Notes: a model not told the origin generated them from the sequence alone. Shown: positions 8,988 to 17,598, counted from the stretch's first letter. The stretch: DNA of 64,000 bases from Paenisporosarcina cavernae (GCF_003595195.1 NZ_CP032418.1:2290001-2354000); one strand, 5' to 3'. A program made the numbers and translations.

Positions 8988-9377
8988 ATGAGACGTGTGA
9001 TTTTGTTCGATGGGATGTGTAACTTTTGTAGCGGAAGTGTGCAGTTCATTTTGAAGCATGAAAAGGACGAGGATTTTCAATTGGCGTCGTTACAAAGTGA
9101 CGTTGCTAAAAGACTATTGGCAGAGTTTGTTATCACGAAATTGCCGGATAGTCTTGTGTACATAGAAGGTAAGACAATTTACGTTGAATCGGATGCGGCC
9201 CTAAACATTGCACGTCATCTTCATTTCCCATGGGTCTTGGGATATTCACTTCGGTTTTTCCCGAAATTATTCCGAGATGGCGTTTATCGTTTCATTGCCA
9301 AAAATCGTTATAAATGGTTTGGGAAAAGAAAAGCTTGCTTCGTTCCTACACCAGAAATTCGGAAGCGATTTTTATGA
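8988..9377 (+). CDS. DCC family thiol-disulfide oxidoreductase-like protein (DUF393, YuxK-like)
   Basis: 129 residues with the DUF393 signature DGMCNFCSGSVQF near the N-terminus, giving a CxxC pair in a thioredoxin-like setting. Later come LPDSLVYIEG, a SDAALNIARHL helix and the aromatic IAKNRYKWFG block. GAGGATG precedes the ATG at 8988; an in-frame ATG at 8973 has no site. The gene overlaps the next by 4 nt (ATGA), so the FAD oxidase is translationally coupled. The redox partner is unknown. Confidence 0.9.
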   Translation: MRRVILFDGMCNFCSGSVQFILKHEKDEDFQLASLQSDVAKRLLAEFVITKLPDSLVYIEGKTIYVESDAALNIARHLHFPWVLGYSLRFFPKLFRDGVYRFIAKNRYKWFGKRKACFVPTPEIRKRFL

Positions 9378-10807
9378 AGAAATCCGTCCTCATAATTCTC
9401 GCTTATCTTACGTTGTTTGCCTTCACTTTTTTTCATTACCAAAAAGGGCTAGAAATCATGGAAGAAAATGATTATGCACTTTTACTACCTACGCAAATGA
9501 AGGTCGTGACAGATGCGACAAGCGACCAAGCATTGCAAAAAATTGTGCATGATGCTGCCAAATCACACACTCCCATCTCGATTGCCGGCATGCAACACAG
9601 TCAAGGTGGTCAAACCTTGTATCCCAACGGGATTCAGTTAGATATGAAAGGATATAACGATATTCTCGACTTAGATAAAGAATCCAAGCAAATTACCGTT
9701 CAAAGCGGCGCAACTTGGAACGATATTCAAGCATACATACAACCTTACGGACTTGCTTTACAAGTTACACAGTCACAAAATATTTTCACGGTTGGTGGCT
9801 CCCTCAGTGTGAACGTTCATGGTCGGGATATCGCCTTCAATTCTCTTATTGACTCCGTGGAGTCATTTCGCTTATTAACCGCGGATGGATCTATTTTAGA
9901 TGTCTCCCGGAGTGAAAACAGTGAATTGTTCTACAGTGCAATTGGTGGATATGGTTTAGTCGGCGTTATTTTGGATGTGACATTACGCCTGACAAAAGAT
10001 GTGCTCTATGAAATGAAAACCCAAGAAATGGACAATCAAACTTATAGCACCTATTTTAAAGAGGATGTGCTAGGTAATTCCGACGTTCAAATGCACATGG
10101 CACGAATTTCGACAGCACCTGATTCATTTTTAACCGAGATGTATGCAACCGATTATTATTTGGCAGAAGATCAATCGAAATTATCGAATTACAGCAAGCT
10201 TTCGCGTGAGAAGATAATCGCGATTCCAAAACTCTTTTTAGGGCTAGCTAGAATGAGCGACCGTGGGAAAAATTTGTTTTGGGCTACGCAGAAAACCTAT
10301 ACCGAAAAGACGGATGGAGACTTCATTTCCCGCAACAACAGTATGCGTTCGGACTCTATCTTTATGGAAATGGATTCCGCGAAGAAAACCGAAGTGCTGC
10401 AGGAGTATTTTGTTCCAATAGATGCATATGGGGACTATATCGATGATTTAAGAGAAACGCTGGAAGACTATCCAGAGTTGAACATGCTGAATATTACCGT
10501 ACGGTACGTGAAAGAAAATGAGGAAGCAACACTTTCCTATGCAAAAGAGGATATGTTTGCATTAGTCATTTTGCTAAACCAAGGAACGGATGAGGAAAGT
10601 ATTGTCGAAACGCAGGAAGCTGTCCAAGCAATGATTGATGTTACACTTTCCCATGGAGGAACGTATTATTTACCGTATTATGGCTATCCGTCGAAAGCAC
10701 AATTTCAACAGGCATATCCATCCTACAAAGACTTTTTACAAACGAAAAAACGCTTCGACCCAGAGAATCTTTTTCAAAACCGATTTTATGAGGAGTATTT
10801 GAAATGA
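9374..10807 (+). CDS. Membrane-anchored FAD-linked oxidoreductase
   Basis: 477 residues. A single N-terminal membrane anchor (residues 3-22) is followed by a PCMH/FAD_binding_4 domain (about 45-200) with GMQHSQGGQT, VQSGATWNDI, and the GGSLSVNVHGRD and GGYGLVGVILDVTLR elements. The end FDPENLFQNRFYEEY is the usual C-terminus of aldonolactone or alditol oxidase-like proteins. The catalytic face would be outside the membrane if the anchor is a signal anchor. The ATG at 9374 overlaps the DCC stop by 4 nt and has GGAAG 8 nt upstream. The substrate is unknown. Confidence 0.9.
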   Translation: MKKSVLIILAYLTLFAFTFFHYQKGLEIMEENDYALLLPTQMKVVTDATSDQALQKIVHDAAKSHTPISIAGMQHSQGGQTLYPNGIQLDMKGYNDILDLDKESKQITVQSGATWNDIQAYIQPYGLALQVTQSQNIFTVGGSLSVNVHGRDIAFNSLIDSVESFRLLTADGSILDVSRSENSELFYSAIGGYGLVGVILDVTLRLTKDVLYEMKTQEMDNQTYSTYFKEDVLGNSDVQMHMARISTAPDSFLTEMYATDYYLAEDQSKLSNYSKLSREKIIAIPKLFLGLARMSDRGKNLFWATQKTYTEKTDGDFISRNNSMRSDSIFMEMDSAKKTEVLQEYFVPIDAYGDYIDDLRETLEDYPELNMLNITVRYVKENEEATLSYAKEDMFALVILLNQGTDEESIVETQEAVQAMIDVTLSHGGTYYLPYYGYPSKAQFQQAYPSYKDFLQTKKRFDPENLFQNRFYEEYLK

Positions 10808-11382
10808 CGTATTCATCCTTTATTCGCTACCAAAGTATTGTCGGCATTGCGACAAGTATGATCTTTCCATTTTACATTCTCCTACTTCGAAACGTTGGAG
10901 ATTCCTACGCTCAGTTTGGATGGGCATATGGTTTATTCACATTGGCAGCAGCGTTAAGCTATCCCGTTATTGGAAAAGTAGCAGATAAATTTGGCGATTG
11001 CGTGTTATTGGGCACGTATGCATGGGGAATGGCAGTCATTTTACTATTCTTACCGCTTGCTTTTGAAATATGGCACGTCTATCTCTTGCAAATTTTCATG
11101 GGTATCCTCGGTGCCATCCAGCGAAATGCAGAAAAAACCGTCCTTGCACGACTTGTGGAAAAACAAAGTGCTGGGAAGGAAATTGGAACATATCATGTGT
11201 GGACATCCATCGCTGCTGCAATCGCGATTATCGCAACGGGTTATTTGGTCGACTTTTTAACCATTGGCTCCATTTTTTACGTCGCATCCATCTTATTCGC
11301 AATTAGTGGTGTGATGGTTTTTCGAATGAAAAGCAGTGTGCCTTCCATTTCCCAAAATACTCAGACTGATTTCGAGAGCTGA
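10804..11382 (+). CDS. Half-length MFS-type membrane protein
   Basis: 192 residues with about six membrane helices, half of a normal MFS carrier. The loop GKVADKFGDC after helix 2 matches the MFS motif A pattern (GxxaDrfG). The gene is complete: it starts in an ATGA overlap with the FAD oxidase and ends with a hydrophilic tail. The last 22 bp overlap the convergent membrane-protein gene. It may work as a dimer or as a partner of the upstream oxidoreductase; this is inference. Confidence 0.85.
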   Translation: MTYSSFIRYQSIVGIATSMIFPFYILLLRNVGDSYAQFGWAYGLFTLAAALSYPVIGKVADKFGDCVLLGTYAWGMAVILLFLPLAFEIWHVYLLQIFMGILGAIQRNAEKTVLARLVEKQSAGKEIGTYHVWTSIAAAIAIIATGYLVDFLTIGSIFYVASILFAISGVMVFRMKSSVPSISQNTQTDFES

Positions 11383-11633
11383 TTGTAGAGCTTGGTCCAT
11401 AAAATGGTGCCAAGGACAATTAGGAAGATGCTTGCTACGGAAAAAAGGCTCACTGTTTGAGGTATTTCTGAAAACAACAAGTGATCATTTATCTCTAAAA
11501 AGCCAATATAGAATCCTGTTCCCGCTCCATCTTGATGAAGTAAAGTTGGGACTAATGACATTGTCTCAACAAAAATAAAAAATCCAGCGCCAATCAAAAG
11601 AAGTCCTGTAACAAAAACGGATAATTTGTTCAT
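11361..11633 (-). CDS. Small membrane protein, unknown function
   Basis: 90 residues with two membrane segments (about 5-25 and 62-82) joined by a soluble loop. GGAG lies 8 nt before the ATG at 11633. Its 3' end overlaps the end of the convergent half-MFS gene by 22 bp, so each is antisense to the other there. No family recognised. Confidence 0.75.
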   Translation of the reverse strand: MNKLSVFVTGLLLIGAGFFIFVETMSLVPTLLHQDGAGTGFYIGFLEINDHLLFSEIPQTVSLFSVASIFLIVLGTILWTKLYNQLSKSV

Positions 11634-11704
11634 CTTTTTTTCTCCATTCTGAAGGGTTTTTTAGGTGTCTCTCGAAAAAGTATATATACAAAGGAGGAAA
11701 CAAG

Positions 11705-12163
11705 GTGCGGACATTTCACTATGATATATATATTGCAGCTTCTCCCGATAAAATTTGGGAAGCTTGGACAAAAAGCGAGCATACAGAACGTTATTTCTTT
11801 GGAACGGCCATTCGTTCCGACTGGAATATTGGCTCGTCCATCGAATATTTGCGAGGTGAAGTGACTGATTTCGGTGAAATTATCGAACTCATACCTAACC
11901 GCAAGCTCGTGCACAGTTGGTCGAACACTTCTGATACTTCTGATAGAGAGGAACCAACAGTGGTGAGTCTAACACTCACTTCAATGGGAGACGTTACGAA
12001 AGTAACGCTTGACCACGAGAAGTTATTGAGTGCTGACTATGAAGAAAATCCTTATACGTTTCGTGGATACAACAATGGATGGCCATTTATCCTTAGCAAT
12101 CTAAAATCGTATATAGAGACAGACAATTTGTTAGAAGTAGATTTTAGTGAGGATGTTTCCTAA
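11705..12163 (+). CDS. SRPBCC/AHSA1 domain protein
   Basis: 152 residues with the START-like AHSA1 fold: an N-terminal strand, IAASPDKIWEAWTKSEHTERYFFG, and later FGEIIELIPNRKLVHSW and the C-terminal helix WPFILSNLKSYIE. The start is GTG at 11705 with AAAGGAGG upstream. These proteins bind hydrophobic ligands or resemble the Hsp90 activator Aha1; the ligand is unknown. Confidence 0.9.
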   Translation: MRTFHYDIYIAASPDKIWEAWTKSEHTERYFFGTAIRSDWNIGSSIEYLRGEVTDFGEIIELIPNRKLVHSWSNTSDTSDREEPTVVSLTLTSMGDVTKVTLDHEKLLSADYEENPYTFRGYNNGWPFILSNLKSYIETDNLLEVDFSEDVS

Positions 12164-12170
12164 TGTTTCC

Positions 12171-12207
12171 AAACCGGTGAGGTCTATTGTCACCGGTTTT
12201 ACTTTTT
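12171..12207 (+). terminator. Rho-independent terminator between convergent genes
   Basis: Stem AAACCGGTGA / TCACCGGTTT with a 9-nt loop, then TTTTACTTTTT on the plus strand. The 3' arm touches the stop of the minus-strand gene. Confidence 0.8.
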
Positions 12208-12573
12208 CCCAAAAAAGTGTACAACGTATCCTTCATTTATTTGTTCAATCGTTGCATACGTGATTCCAAAAATCGTATATGCATTTACCTCTGCGTGAAT
12301 AGCACCGTCTTCATTGGAATAAGACTCCAGTCCATAGCCAAGAACGAGCGGTCGCTCCATGTCGTTAAAAAGCCTCGTTTCCATTGCCTTAACATCATGG
12401 ACGGCTTTGAGCTCTTCATCGATGGTCATAGAGTCAAGTGATGTTGACTCTATGACTTTAGGTGGAATAAAAGCGAAGAGAGCAATAACGATAAGGATTA
12501 GTGGAATGGCCACCCATTTTTTAGATAAGATGTTTCTGAAAAAGCTAGCATCTTCAAAATCCTGATCAAACAT
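12199..12573 (-). CDS. Single-pass membrane protein, unknown function
   Basis: 124 residues: a short cytoplasmic head, one membrane span (WVAIPLILIVIALFAFIPP) and an outside domain of about 85 residues rich in acidic residues. GGGGG lies 8 nt before the ATG at 12573; a TTG two codons upstream is too close. No family recognised. Confidence 0.75.
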   Translation of the reverse strand: MFDQDFEDASFFRNILSKKWVAIPLILIVIALFAFIPPKVIESTSLDSMTIDEELKAVHDVKAMETRLFNDMERPLVLGYGLESYSNEDGAIHAEVNAYTIFGITYATIEQINEGYVVHFFGKK

Positions 12574-12624
12574 GTGCAATTCCCCCTTTGCCCGTTATAC
12601 GATTAACACAGGAAAAAGTTTCCT

Positions 12625-12840
12625 TTATTTCTCTCTAAAATCGAGACCTTGTTTTCGTAACGCAATTTTTAACGCCCCCATCACTTTAGGTCCCATCCCA
12701 TGTAAAGCAGCCACTTCTTCTTCAGTATGTTGAGAAAGTTCATGTAACGTAGTCCAGTTTTTGCTTACTAGTGCTCGTATTGCAGGCTTAGACAAGCCTT
12801 TTGGCAAGTCACTTCCTTCGATAAAGTCTGATTTTGCCAT
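12625..12840 (-). CDS. Helix-hairpin-helix protein, RNA polymerase alpha-CTD-like
   Basis: 71 residues. LPKGLSKPAIRALVSKNWTT and VAALHGMGPKVMGAL form the paired helix-hairpin-helix arrangement found in the alpha subunit C-terminal domain and in small DNA-binding proteins. AAGGAG is 7 nt before the ATG at 12840. DNA binding is inferred from the fold only. Confidence 0.85.
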   Translation of the reverse strand: MAKSDFIEGSDLPKGLSKPAIRALVSKNWTTLHELSQHTEEEVAALHGMGPKVMGALKIALRKQGLDFREK

Positions 12841-12998
12841 GTGCATTCTCCTTTTCTCTTTTCAGTTACATTCAGGATTAGAGGCGTTATTTCCTTCCAT
12901 TTCCCAAAACTTGCAGGAGAATGTTGGTAATGAATAGAAGTTATTCCTATTGCAAAAGGAGAATATGTCGCACAAACCAACAAAAGGGTGATGATGTC

Positions 12999-13565
12999 AT
13001 GTTAAAAAGATCGAAAGAAATGGAAGAATTGGAGAAGGAAATTGCAGAAAAAAAGAAACAATTAAAGGAATTAAAAAAAGAAGAACCTTATATTCCCGTG
13101 CAAAATTATGTATTTGAAGGATTGAATGACAAAAAAATTCGATTATCAGACCTTTTTGGTGAGAGCAATGAACTTATTGTCATACATAATATGGGGAAAC
13201 AGTGTGCGTACTGTACGATGTGGACAGATGGTTTTTCCGGCGTTTATCCTTACTTAACGAAAAAGGCATCATTTGTTGTCTCTTCTCCAGATCATTCAGA
13301 AGTTCAACGCGAGTTCGCATTAAGTCGCAATTGGCCGTTTCGGATGGTTTCTACTACAAATAGTACGTTTAGAGAAGATCTGGGATTTAAAAATGATACG
13401 CAGTCCATTCCTGGTTGTTCAACATTCTTTAAAAATGAGGAGAATGAAATATTCCTTGTGGCAAACGAAATTTTTGAACCTGGTGAGGATTATTCATCTC
13501 CTTGGCATTTTTTCGATTTACTTCCATCCGGATCTGATTCTTTCAATCCAAAGAGCGTAATATAA
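12999..13565 (+). CDS. DUF899-like thioredoxin-fold protein
   Basis: 188 residues. A charged coiled-coil start (EMEELEKEIAEKKKQLKELK) leads into a peroxiredoxin/thioredoxin-like domain. IVIHNMGKQCAYCTMWTDGF carries a CxxC pair, and VSSPDHSEVQREFALSRNWPFRMVS follows. AAAGGGTG is 8 nt before the ATG at 12999; 26 codons upstream in frame have no site. It probably reduces or binds thiols in the cytoplasm; no substrate known. Confidence 0.85.
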   Translation: MLKRSKEMEELEKEIAEKKKQLKELKKEEPYIPVQNYVFEGLNDKKIRLSDLFGESNELIVIHNMGKQCAYCTMWTDGFSGVYPYLTKKASFVVSSPDHSEVQREFALSRNWPFRMVSTTNSTFREDLGFKNDTQSIPGCSTFFKNEENEIFLVANEIFEPGEDYSSPWHFFDLLPSGSDSFNPKSVI

Positions 13566-13589
13566 ATAATTTAGTAAACGAGGGCAATC

Positions 13590-14402
13590 ATGCAAAAATT
13601 AAAAGCGACGTTAGAACATTTTATTGAAACAAATGAAATCGAGATTTCGCAACCGTTATTAGAAAATATGATGGAGAATATCGGAAATACCGATGCCTAT
13701 TTACGCGATAAACTGATTTTCACTTCGTTTTATTACTTTTTTGATAGAGGGTTACTCACGTCTGATCAAATAGAGTTTATAGTGGAGAGACTCGTGAAGG
13801 AAAAGTTACTTGTAAAGGGCATTCACTATTCCTCTTCTGATGACGTATTTACTCGATCGTTTTCGAGTTTACTCGTAGCATTAATTTTCTACTTCGATGC
13901 AAAAAGTTCACTCGTAAAAGAGGAAGTACTCCTACCATTAATAGAAGATGCATTACTATCTATCCAATTAGAGAAAGATACGCGTGGATATGTAGGAGAA
14001 AAAGGATGGGCACACGCTGTGGCCCACAGTGCAGATATGATTGCGTCGTTAGCCATGCATCCACTCGTAAAGAATACTCAGAAAAGACAATTGTTAGAAG
14101 GTATCGAGCGATTTTTACTACTATCGTCCGGCTATGTGGATGAAGAAGAAGATCGATTAGCATTTGCATTTCTAGAACTAGGAAAAAATCACTTTACTGC
14201 TTCTGAAATAACAAAATGGCTAGAAGAGTTAAAACATAAAGCGGATCAATTATATGAAGAAAACAAATCCACTGTGGAGAGTTACTATCCTCGAGTTGCT
14301 GTACGTCGATTTGTGACAGCCGCATACTTTAAATTAAAGAAAGATGAACCAGAAAATGAAATGGCTGAGCTACTTCACTCCTTTGCTCTCGAGCTTTATT
14401 AG
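13590..14402 (+). CDS. DUF2785 domain protein
   Basis: 270 residues, almost entirely alpha-helical, matching the DUF2785 pattern: LRDKLIFTSFYYFF, then EKGWAHAVAHSADMIASLA in the middle and the C-terminal YYPRVAVRRFVTAAYFKL. CGAGGG precedes the ATG. It follows the DUF899-like gene by 24 nt and is probably co-transcribed. Function unknown. Confidence 0.9.
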   Translation: MQKLKATLEHFIETNEIEISQPLLENMMENIGNTDAYLRDKLIFTSFYYFFDRGLLTSDQIEFIVERLVKEKLLVKGIHYSSSDDVFTRSFSSLLVALIFYFDAKSSLVKEEVLLPLIEDALLSIQLEKDTRGYVGEKGWAHAVAHSADMIASLAMHPLVKNTQKRQLLEGIERFLLLSSGYVDEEEDRLAFAFLELGKNHFTASEITKWLEELKHKADQLYEENKSTVESYYPRVAVRRFVTAAYFKLKKDEPENEMAELLHSFALELY

Positions 14403-14562
14403 CAGAATTAAGTGAAGAATCATGCACTGTAAGGTCGCAGAAGAAAGGAGAAGTGGCATTTTTAACCGCGACCTGATCAGTCATTATTTTACAAAGAGAA
14501 AAATCATTCTCTCACCTCAAAAAAACATTACTTGCAAGCAAGAAGATACCTGCGATTCCAAC

Positions 14563-14739
14563 TTATTTCGATTGTTCTTTTAGCAATAATTCTTTCATTT
14601 CATCAAGTTTCATTTCGATCATTTCAAGTCGACGATTTTTCACACTTGAATTGATTAATAATCTTCTAACGAACATCGTAAAAGATGCGACACCAATCAC
14701 AACTAGTAAGATAATGAACAAATTATAAAAATATTCCAT
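14563..14739 (-). CDS. Small membrane protein with charged helical tail
   Basis: 58 residues: one membrane span (FIILLVVIGVASFTMFV), then a Lys/Glu helix RRLEMIEMKLDEMKELLLKE likely to form a coiled coil. GGAGG is 5 nt before the ATG at 14739. It resembles the 62-residue protein at 19348 in plan (one span, amphipathic Glu/Lys helix) but not clearly in sequence. Confidence 0.75.
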   Translation of the reverse strand: MEYFYNLFIILLVVIGVASFTMFVRRLLINSSVKNRRLEMIEMKLDEMKELLLKEQSK

Positions 14740-14823
14740 CCTGACCTCCATTTTTAGCTATATTATAGCTATCGACCAAAATTTTCTTCTCATCAAAAAC
14801 TTCTTTCATCCGTGCAATTCATT

Positions 14824-15123
14824 TTATAGCCCTTTACCGCCTACTGCTTGTAGTTTACTAATTCGATCCATCCCTGCAATTAAAGGCATCGCTTGCTGAA
14901 TCAGTGCCTTCGTGGCATCGAGCTCCAGTGAATCGTGGTGTGCTACTTCGGATTCCCACACCTCAAACACATAAATGGCAAGCGGTTCCTCTTCGTTAAT
15001 ATGAATGGTGTATTGTAAACAAGTTGGAACTTCCTGCATCGAATTTGCAGCATTTAGTAAAACTGACTGCAGTTCTTCTTTCTTTCCCTCGGCAGCTACA
15101 AATTTTCCAAATAAGCTAAACAT
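14824..15123 (-). CDS. Putative quinol monooxygenase (ABM domain)
   Basis: 99 residues, a single dimeric alpha/beta-barrel antibiotic-biosynthesis-monooxygenase domain: MFSLFGKFVAAEGKKEEL, then IYVFEVWESEVAHHDSL with the conserved EvW, and a C-terminal strand. GGAGGG precedes the ATG. YgiN-like members oxidise quinols without cofactor; the substrate is not evident. Confidence 0.9.
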   Translation of the reverse strand: MFSLFGKFVAAEGKKEELQSVLLNAANSMQEVPTCLQYTIHINEEEPLAIYVFEVWESEVAHHDSLELDATKALIQQAMPLIAGMDRISKLQAVGGKGL

Positions 15124-15183
15124 CGAATCCCTCCAATTAGTAGTGAACTTGCTAAATTCTTTCTCCTTCAGTATTAATTCGAC

Positions 15184-15216
15184 AAAAAAGAGCTAGCTCC
15201 TTTTTGAGCCAGCTCT
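15184..15216 (-). terminator. Rho-independent terminator after yjjG-like gene
   Basis: Minus-strand stem AGAGCTGGCTC / GAGCTAGCTCT (one mismatch, loop AAAAAG), then six T. It closes the four-gene YdcZ/Crp/YdcZ/YjjG operon. Confidence 0.9.
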
Positions 15217-15218
15217 GT

Positions 15219-15920
15219 TCATTCGTTTTCATTCTCCCCAACAATTGCATACAATTCGTCTAACTGGCGAATTTCATATGTAGGCTCAATGCCGGTTTCA
15301 TTCGTCAGTCCACGAGGGTTGAACCAACATGTGGCGATTCCGGCATCATTCCCGCCACGAATATCGGCAGAAAGGGAATCTCCAATAATGATAGTTCGAC
15401 TTGAATCAAAGTTTGGAATGCGCGCAAACACATAGTCAAAGAATCCTTTCATCGGCTTTTGAAAACCGGTATCTTCGGAAACAAATACGGTTGTGAAATA
15501 TGGACGTAACCCTGTTGCTTTTAATCGTTTTGCTTGCGTAGTAGATACGCCGTTCGTCACAATATACAAATCGTGTGTATGGTGCAACGTAGAAATCACT
15601 TCTTCCGCACCTTCCACAAAGAATTTGCCTTCTTCTAGGAAATGTCGAAATTGACGATCCATCTCGACCCCGTCTACTTCAATCGACTGTTCGCCGAAAA
15701 ATTGCACAAACCGGGTATGGATTACTTCGTTTCGAGTTAAGGCACCTTCTTCGAATTTTTTCCAAAGTCCTTTATTGATTTCTTTGTATCGCGCTTCCTT
15801 CTCATCGGAATGCTCTACATTTTGAGACTGTAGCAATGAACGAAACGCCATTTTTTCCGCTGCTCCAAAATCGAGTAACGTATCATCTAAATCAAATAAC
15901 AATGTTTGATACTTATACAA
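15219..15920 (-). CDS. YjjG family HAD nucleotidase
   Basis: 233 residues. HAD motif I LLFDLDDTLLDF at the N-terminus, motif II IVTNGVS, motif III FQKP and motif IV IIIGDSLSADIRGG are all intact. YjjG dephosphorylates non-canonical pyrimidine and other nucleoside monophosphates (house cleaning). The start is taken as TTG at 15920, inside the last codons of the upstream transporter, giving the standard family N-terminus; GGAAGG lies just upstream. A GTG at 15947 would add nine residues. Last gene of a probable four-gene operon. Confidence 0.9.
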   Translation of the reverse strand: MYKYQTLLFDLDDTLLDFGAAEKMAFRSLLQSQNVEHSDEKEARYKEINKGLWKKFEEGALTRNEVIHTRFVQFFGEQSIEVDGVEMDRQFRHFLEEGKFFVEGAEEVISTLHHTHDLYIVTNGVSTTQAKRLKATGLRPYFTTVFVSEDTGFQKPMKGFFDYVFARIPNFDSSRTIIIGDSLSADIRGGNDAGIATCWFNPRGLTNETGIEPTYEIRQLDELYAIVGENENE

Positions 15921-16395
15921 TGACCTTCCGCCTCCATTTAATTCCACCTAATTTAAAGATTAGCACTCCCAAAATCATAACAGAAACTCCGACGATTTGT
16001 TGCCAAGTGAGTGGCACTTTTTCAAGGCCAAGCCACCCAAATGTATCCCATAGGAGCCCGAAGATTAACTGAGAAACTAAAGCGATCGATATAGCAAAGG
16101 TCGCCCCCAAATGCCGTAAACCGAGTACCATACTCGTCACGACCCCTACACCAATAACGCCGCTGAACCAATACGCCACGTGCATGTTTTGGAAATGAAA
16201 CATCCCAGCACCTTCCACAAACAAGCCGATGATGAAGGATGCGAGAAAGCCTAACCCTAAAACAAGCGTCGTTGTCGTCCAAGAACTCACTCGTTGGTTG
16301 ACCTGATTGTTAAAGATATTTTGTAAACCTACTAGCGATCCTGCAATCAACGCGAAAAATATGCCACTAATCATTACTCTCACTACTTTCTTCAT
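15913..16395 (-). CDS. YdcZ (DUF606)-type DMT transporter, copy 1
   Basis: 160 residues with five membrane helices, the EamA-like YdcZ half-size form: MISGIFFALIAGSLVGLQNIFNNQV corresponds to the family's GxxxxLQxxxNxxv start. The upstream ATG at 16395 overlaps the regulator stop (ATGA). A second ATG at 16374 gives the more usual family N-terminus, so the start is uncertain by seven codons. It pairs with a second YdcZ protein at 17104; small DMT proteins often act as heterodimers. The substrate is unknown. Confidence 0.88.
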   Translation of the reverse strand: MKKVVRVMISGIFFALIAGSLVGLQNIFNNQVNQRVSSWTTTTLVLGLGFLASFIIGLFVEGAGMFHFQNMHVAYWFSGVIGVGVVTSMVLGLRHLGATFAISIALVSQLIFGLLWDTFGWLGLEKVPLTWQQIVGVSVMILGVLIFKLGGIKWRRKVIV

Positions 16396-17090
16396 TCATA
16401 AATATTATTGTTCGCAAGCTGCTCCAGCTTTTTTCGGTTTAGAATGGTCATGACTCCGTTATCCCGACGAATAATCCCTTCTTCCGTAAATCGTTGTATC
16501 ACTCGATTAACATGTCGGTAACTCGTTCCAATCAGATCCGCAGCGTCTGGCAAAATCGATGTCTTTAACTCTTGATGAACATTCGAATTAGCATCATCAA
16601 ACGCAGAGGACAGCAAATAACTCGCAAGTCTTACTTCTACTGGATACATTAAATTAAAACTAAGCGCATTCGATTTGATGTAAAATTTTTGCGTGATAAT
16701 CTGCAATAAAAAGCGCAACAAATTCGGGTCATCCCCTGCGAATTGATCGACATCTCGTCTTGTGACGACAAGCATTTCAACTGCTGTCACCGCTTCGACT
16801 GTGTTCAAAATCGTTGTCCCGCGCACATATTCGATGTCGCCTATGACTTCCACAGGTGTTTTAAAACCTAAAATCAAATTCTTCCCTTCTCGAGAAGTCG
16901 TCGATATTTTCACTTTCCCTTTTACTAAAACAAATAAGTAATCGCTCTCATCGCCTTGAGAACATATCCTCTCTCCTACTTCGAATTGACGAAGCGATAA
17001 CCGAGGGATTAATTGTTCATTGAAAATAGCATGAAGTTGAAACCGTTTTAAATATGTCTCTATTTTTTCAGCTTCGTTCGATTGCTTCAC
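16392..17090 (-). CDS. Crp/Fnr family transcriptional regulator, YeiL-like
   Basis: 232 residues. The cyclic-nucleotide-binding-like domain (about 15-130) has CSQGDESDYLFVLVKGKVKI and VIGDIEYVRG. A Crp-type winged helix follows at about 165-225 (LPDAADLIGTSYRHVNRVIQRFTEEG). No Cys cluster for an iron-sulfur centre is visible. The start is GTG at 17090 with AGGGAG 9 nt away. It lies between two YdcZ transporters in one operon, with a palindromic site upstream (see 17587), so auto-regulation is likely. The ligand is unknown. Confidence 0.88.
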   Translation of the reverse strand: MKQSNEAEKIETYLKRFQLHAIFNEQLIPRLSLRQFEVGERICSQGDESDYLFVLVKGKVKISTTSREGKNLILGFKTPVEVIGDIEYVRGTTILNTVEAVTAVEMLVVTRRDVDQFAGDDPNLLRFLLQIITQKFYIKSNALSFNLMYPVEVRLASYLLSSAFDDANSNVHQELKTSILPDAADLIGTSYRHVNRVIQRFTEEGIIRRDNGVMTILNRKKLEQLANNNIYE

Positions 17091-17103
17091 TTCATCTTCT
17101 CCC

Positions 17104-17529
17104 TTACATGCTGAGAATCACAACGCCTGAAATCATTAGCAAAATTCCAATTGTCTGTGGGATTCCCATACGTTGTGCTTTTACACCAAACCAACCATTC
17201 TTATCGATGATAAATGTTACCGTTAGCTGTGCGATTAAAACCGCCGCGATGGTTAATGTTACTCCGATGTAATGGATAGCCATTATATTGGAGAAAACGA
17301 CGACCGCACCGAATGTGCCACCGATTAAATATAGTGGCTTTACTTTTGATAAATGACGTGCCGTTTTGTCTTTTAATAAAAACAGTAATAATATCGCTGC
17401 GATAAATCCTGTCAACTGGGTGATCATCGCTGTTTGCCACGTTCCTATATCTTGACTAATTCGCGCATTAAAAACACTTTGTAATGTAATAAATAATCCG
17501 CCTAATATGGAAAATATAATTCCTCTCAT
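17104..17529 (-). CDS. YdcZ (DUF606)-type DMT transporter, copy 2
   Basis: 141 residues, five membrane helices, family start GIIFSILGGLFITLQSVFNA. Similar in plan to the copy at 15913 but diverged, as expected for paired subunits. GGAG lies 12 nt before the ATG. It is the first gene of the operon, behind the palindromic operator at 17587-17598. Confidence 0.88.
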   Translation of the reverse strand: MRGIIFSILGGLFITLQSVFNARISQDIGTWQTAMITQLTGFIAAILLLFLLKDKTARHLSKVKPLYLIGGTFGAVVVFSNIMAIHYIGVTLTIAAVLIAQLTVTFIIDKNGWFGVKAQRMGIPQTIGILLMISGVVILSM

Positions 17530-17556
17530 CCTGCTCGCTCCAATTGTTTTTCTTTA

Positions 17557-17598
17557 ATTAAACAGGAAGTCGTGAAGGTCACGAAAGGACATATGTCC
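17557..17598 (-). promoter_or_regulatory. Palindromic operator and promoter of the YdcZ/YeiL operon
   Basis: GGACATATGTCC (17587-17598) is a perfect 12-bp palindrome. Read on the minus strand, a possible -10 (TTTAAT, 17562-17557) places the palindrome centre about 42 bp upstream of the start point. That is the position used by Crp/Fnr proteins for class II activation. A second weaker dyad CGTGA-AGG-TCACG (17571-17583) lies between. The operon encodes a Crp/Fnr regulator, the natural binder. Confidence 0.55.

Noticed and set aside
9208-9471. Overlapping plus-strand frame in DCC/oxidase region
   Set aside because: Out-of-frame shadow; the 4-nt overlap of the two true genes accounts for it.
14429-14477. 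GGTCGC / GCGACC dyad downstream of DUF2785
   Set aside because: Loop of about 30 nt and no T run; likely chance.
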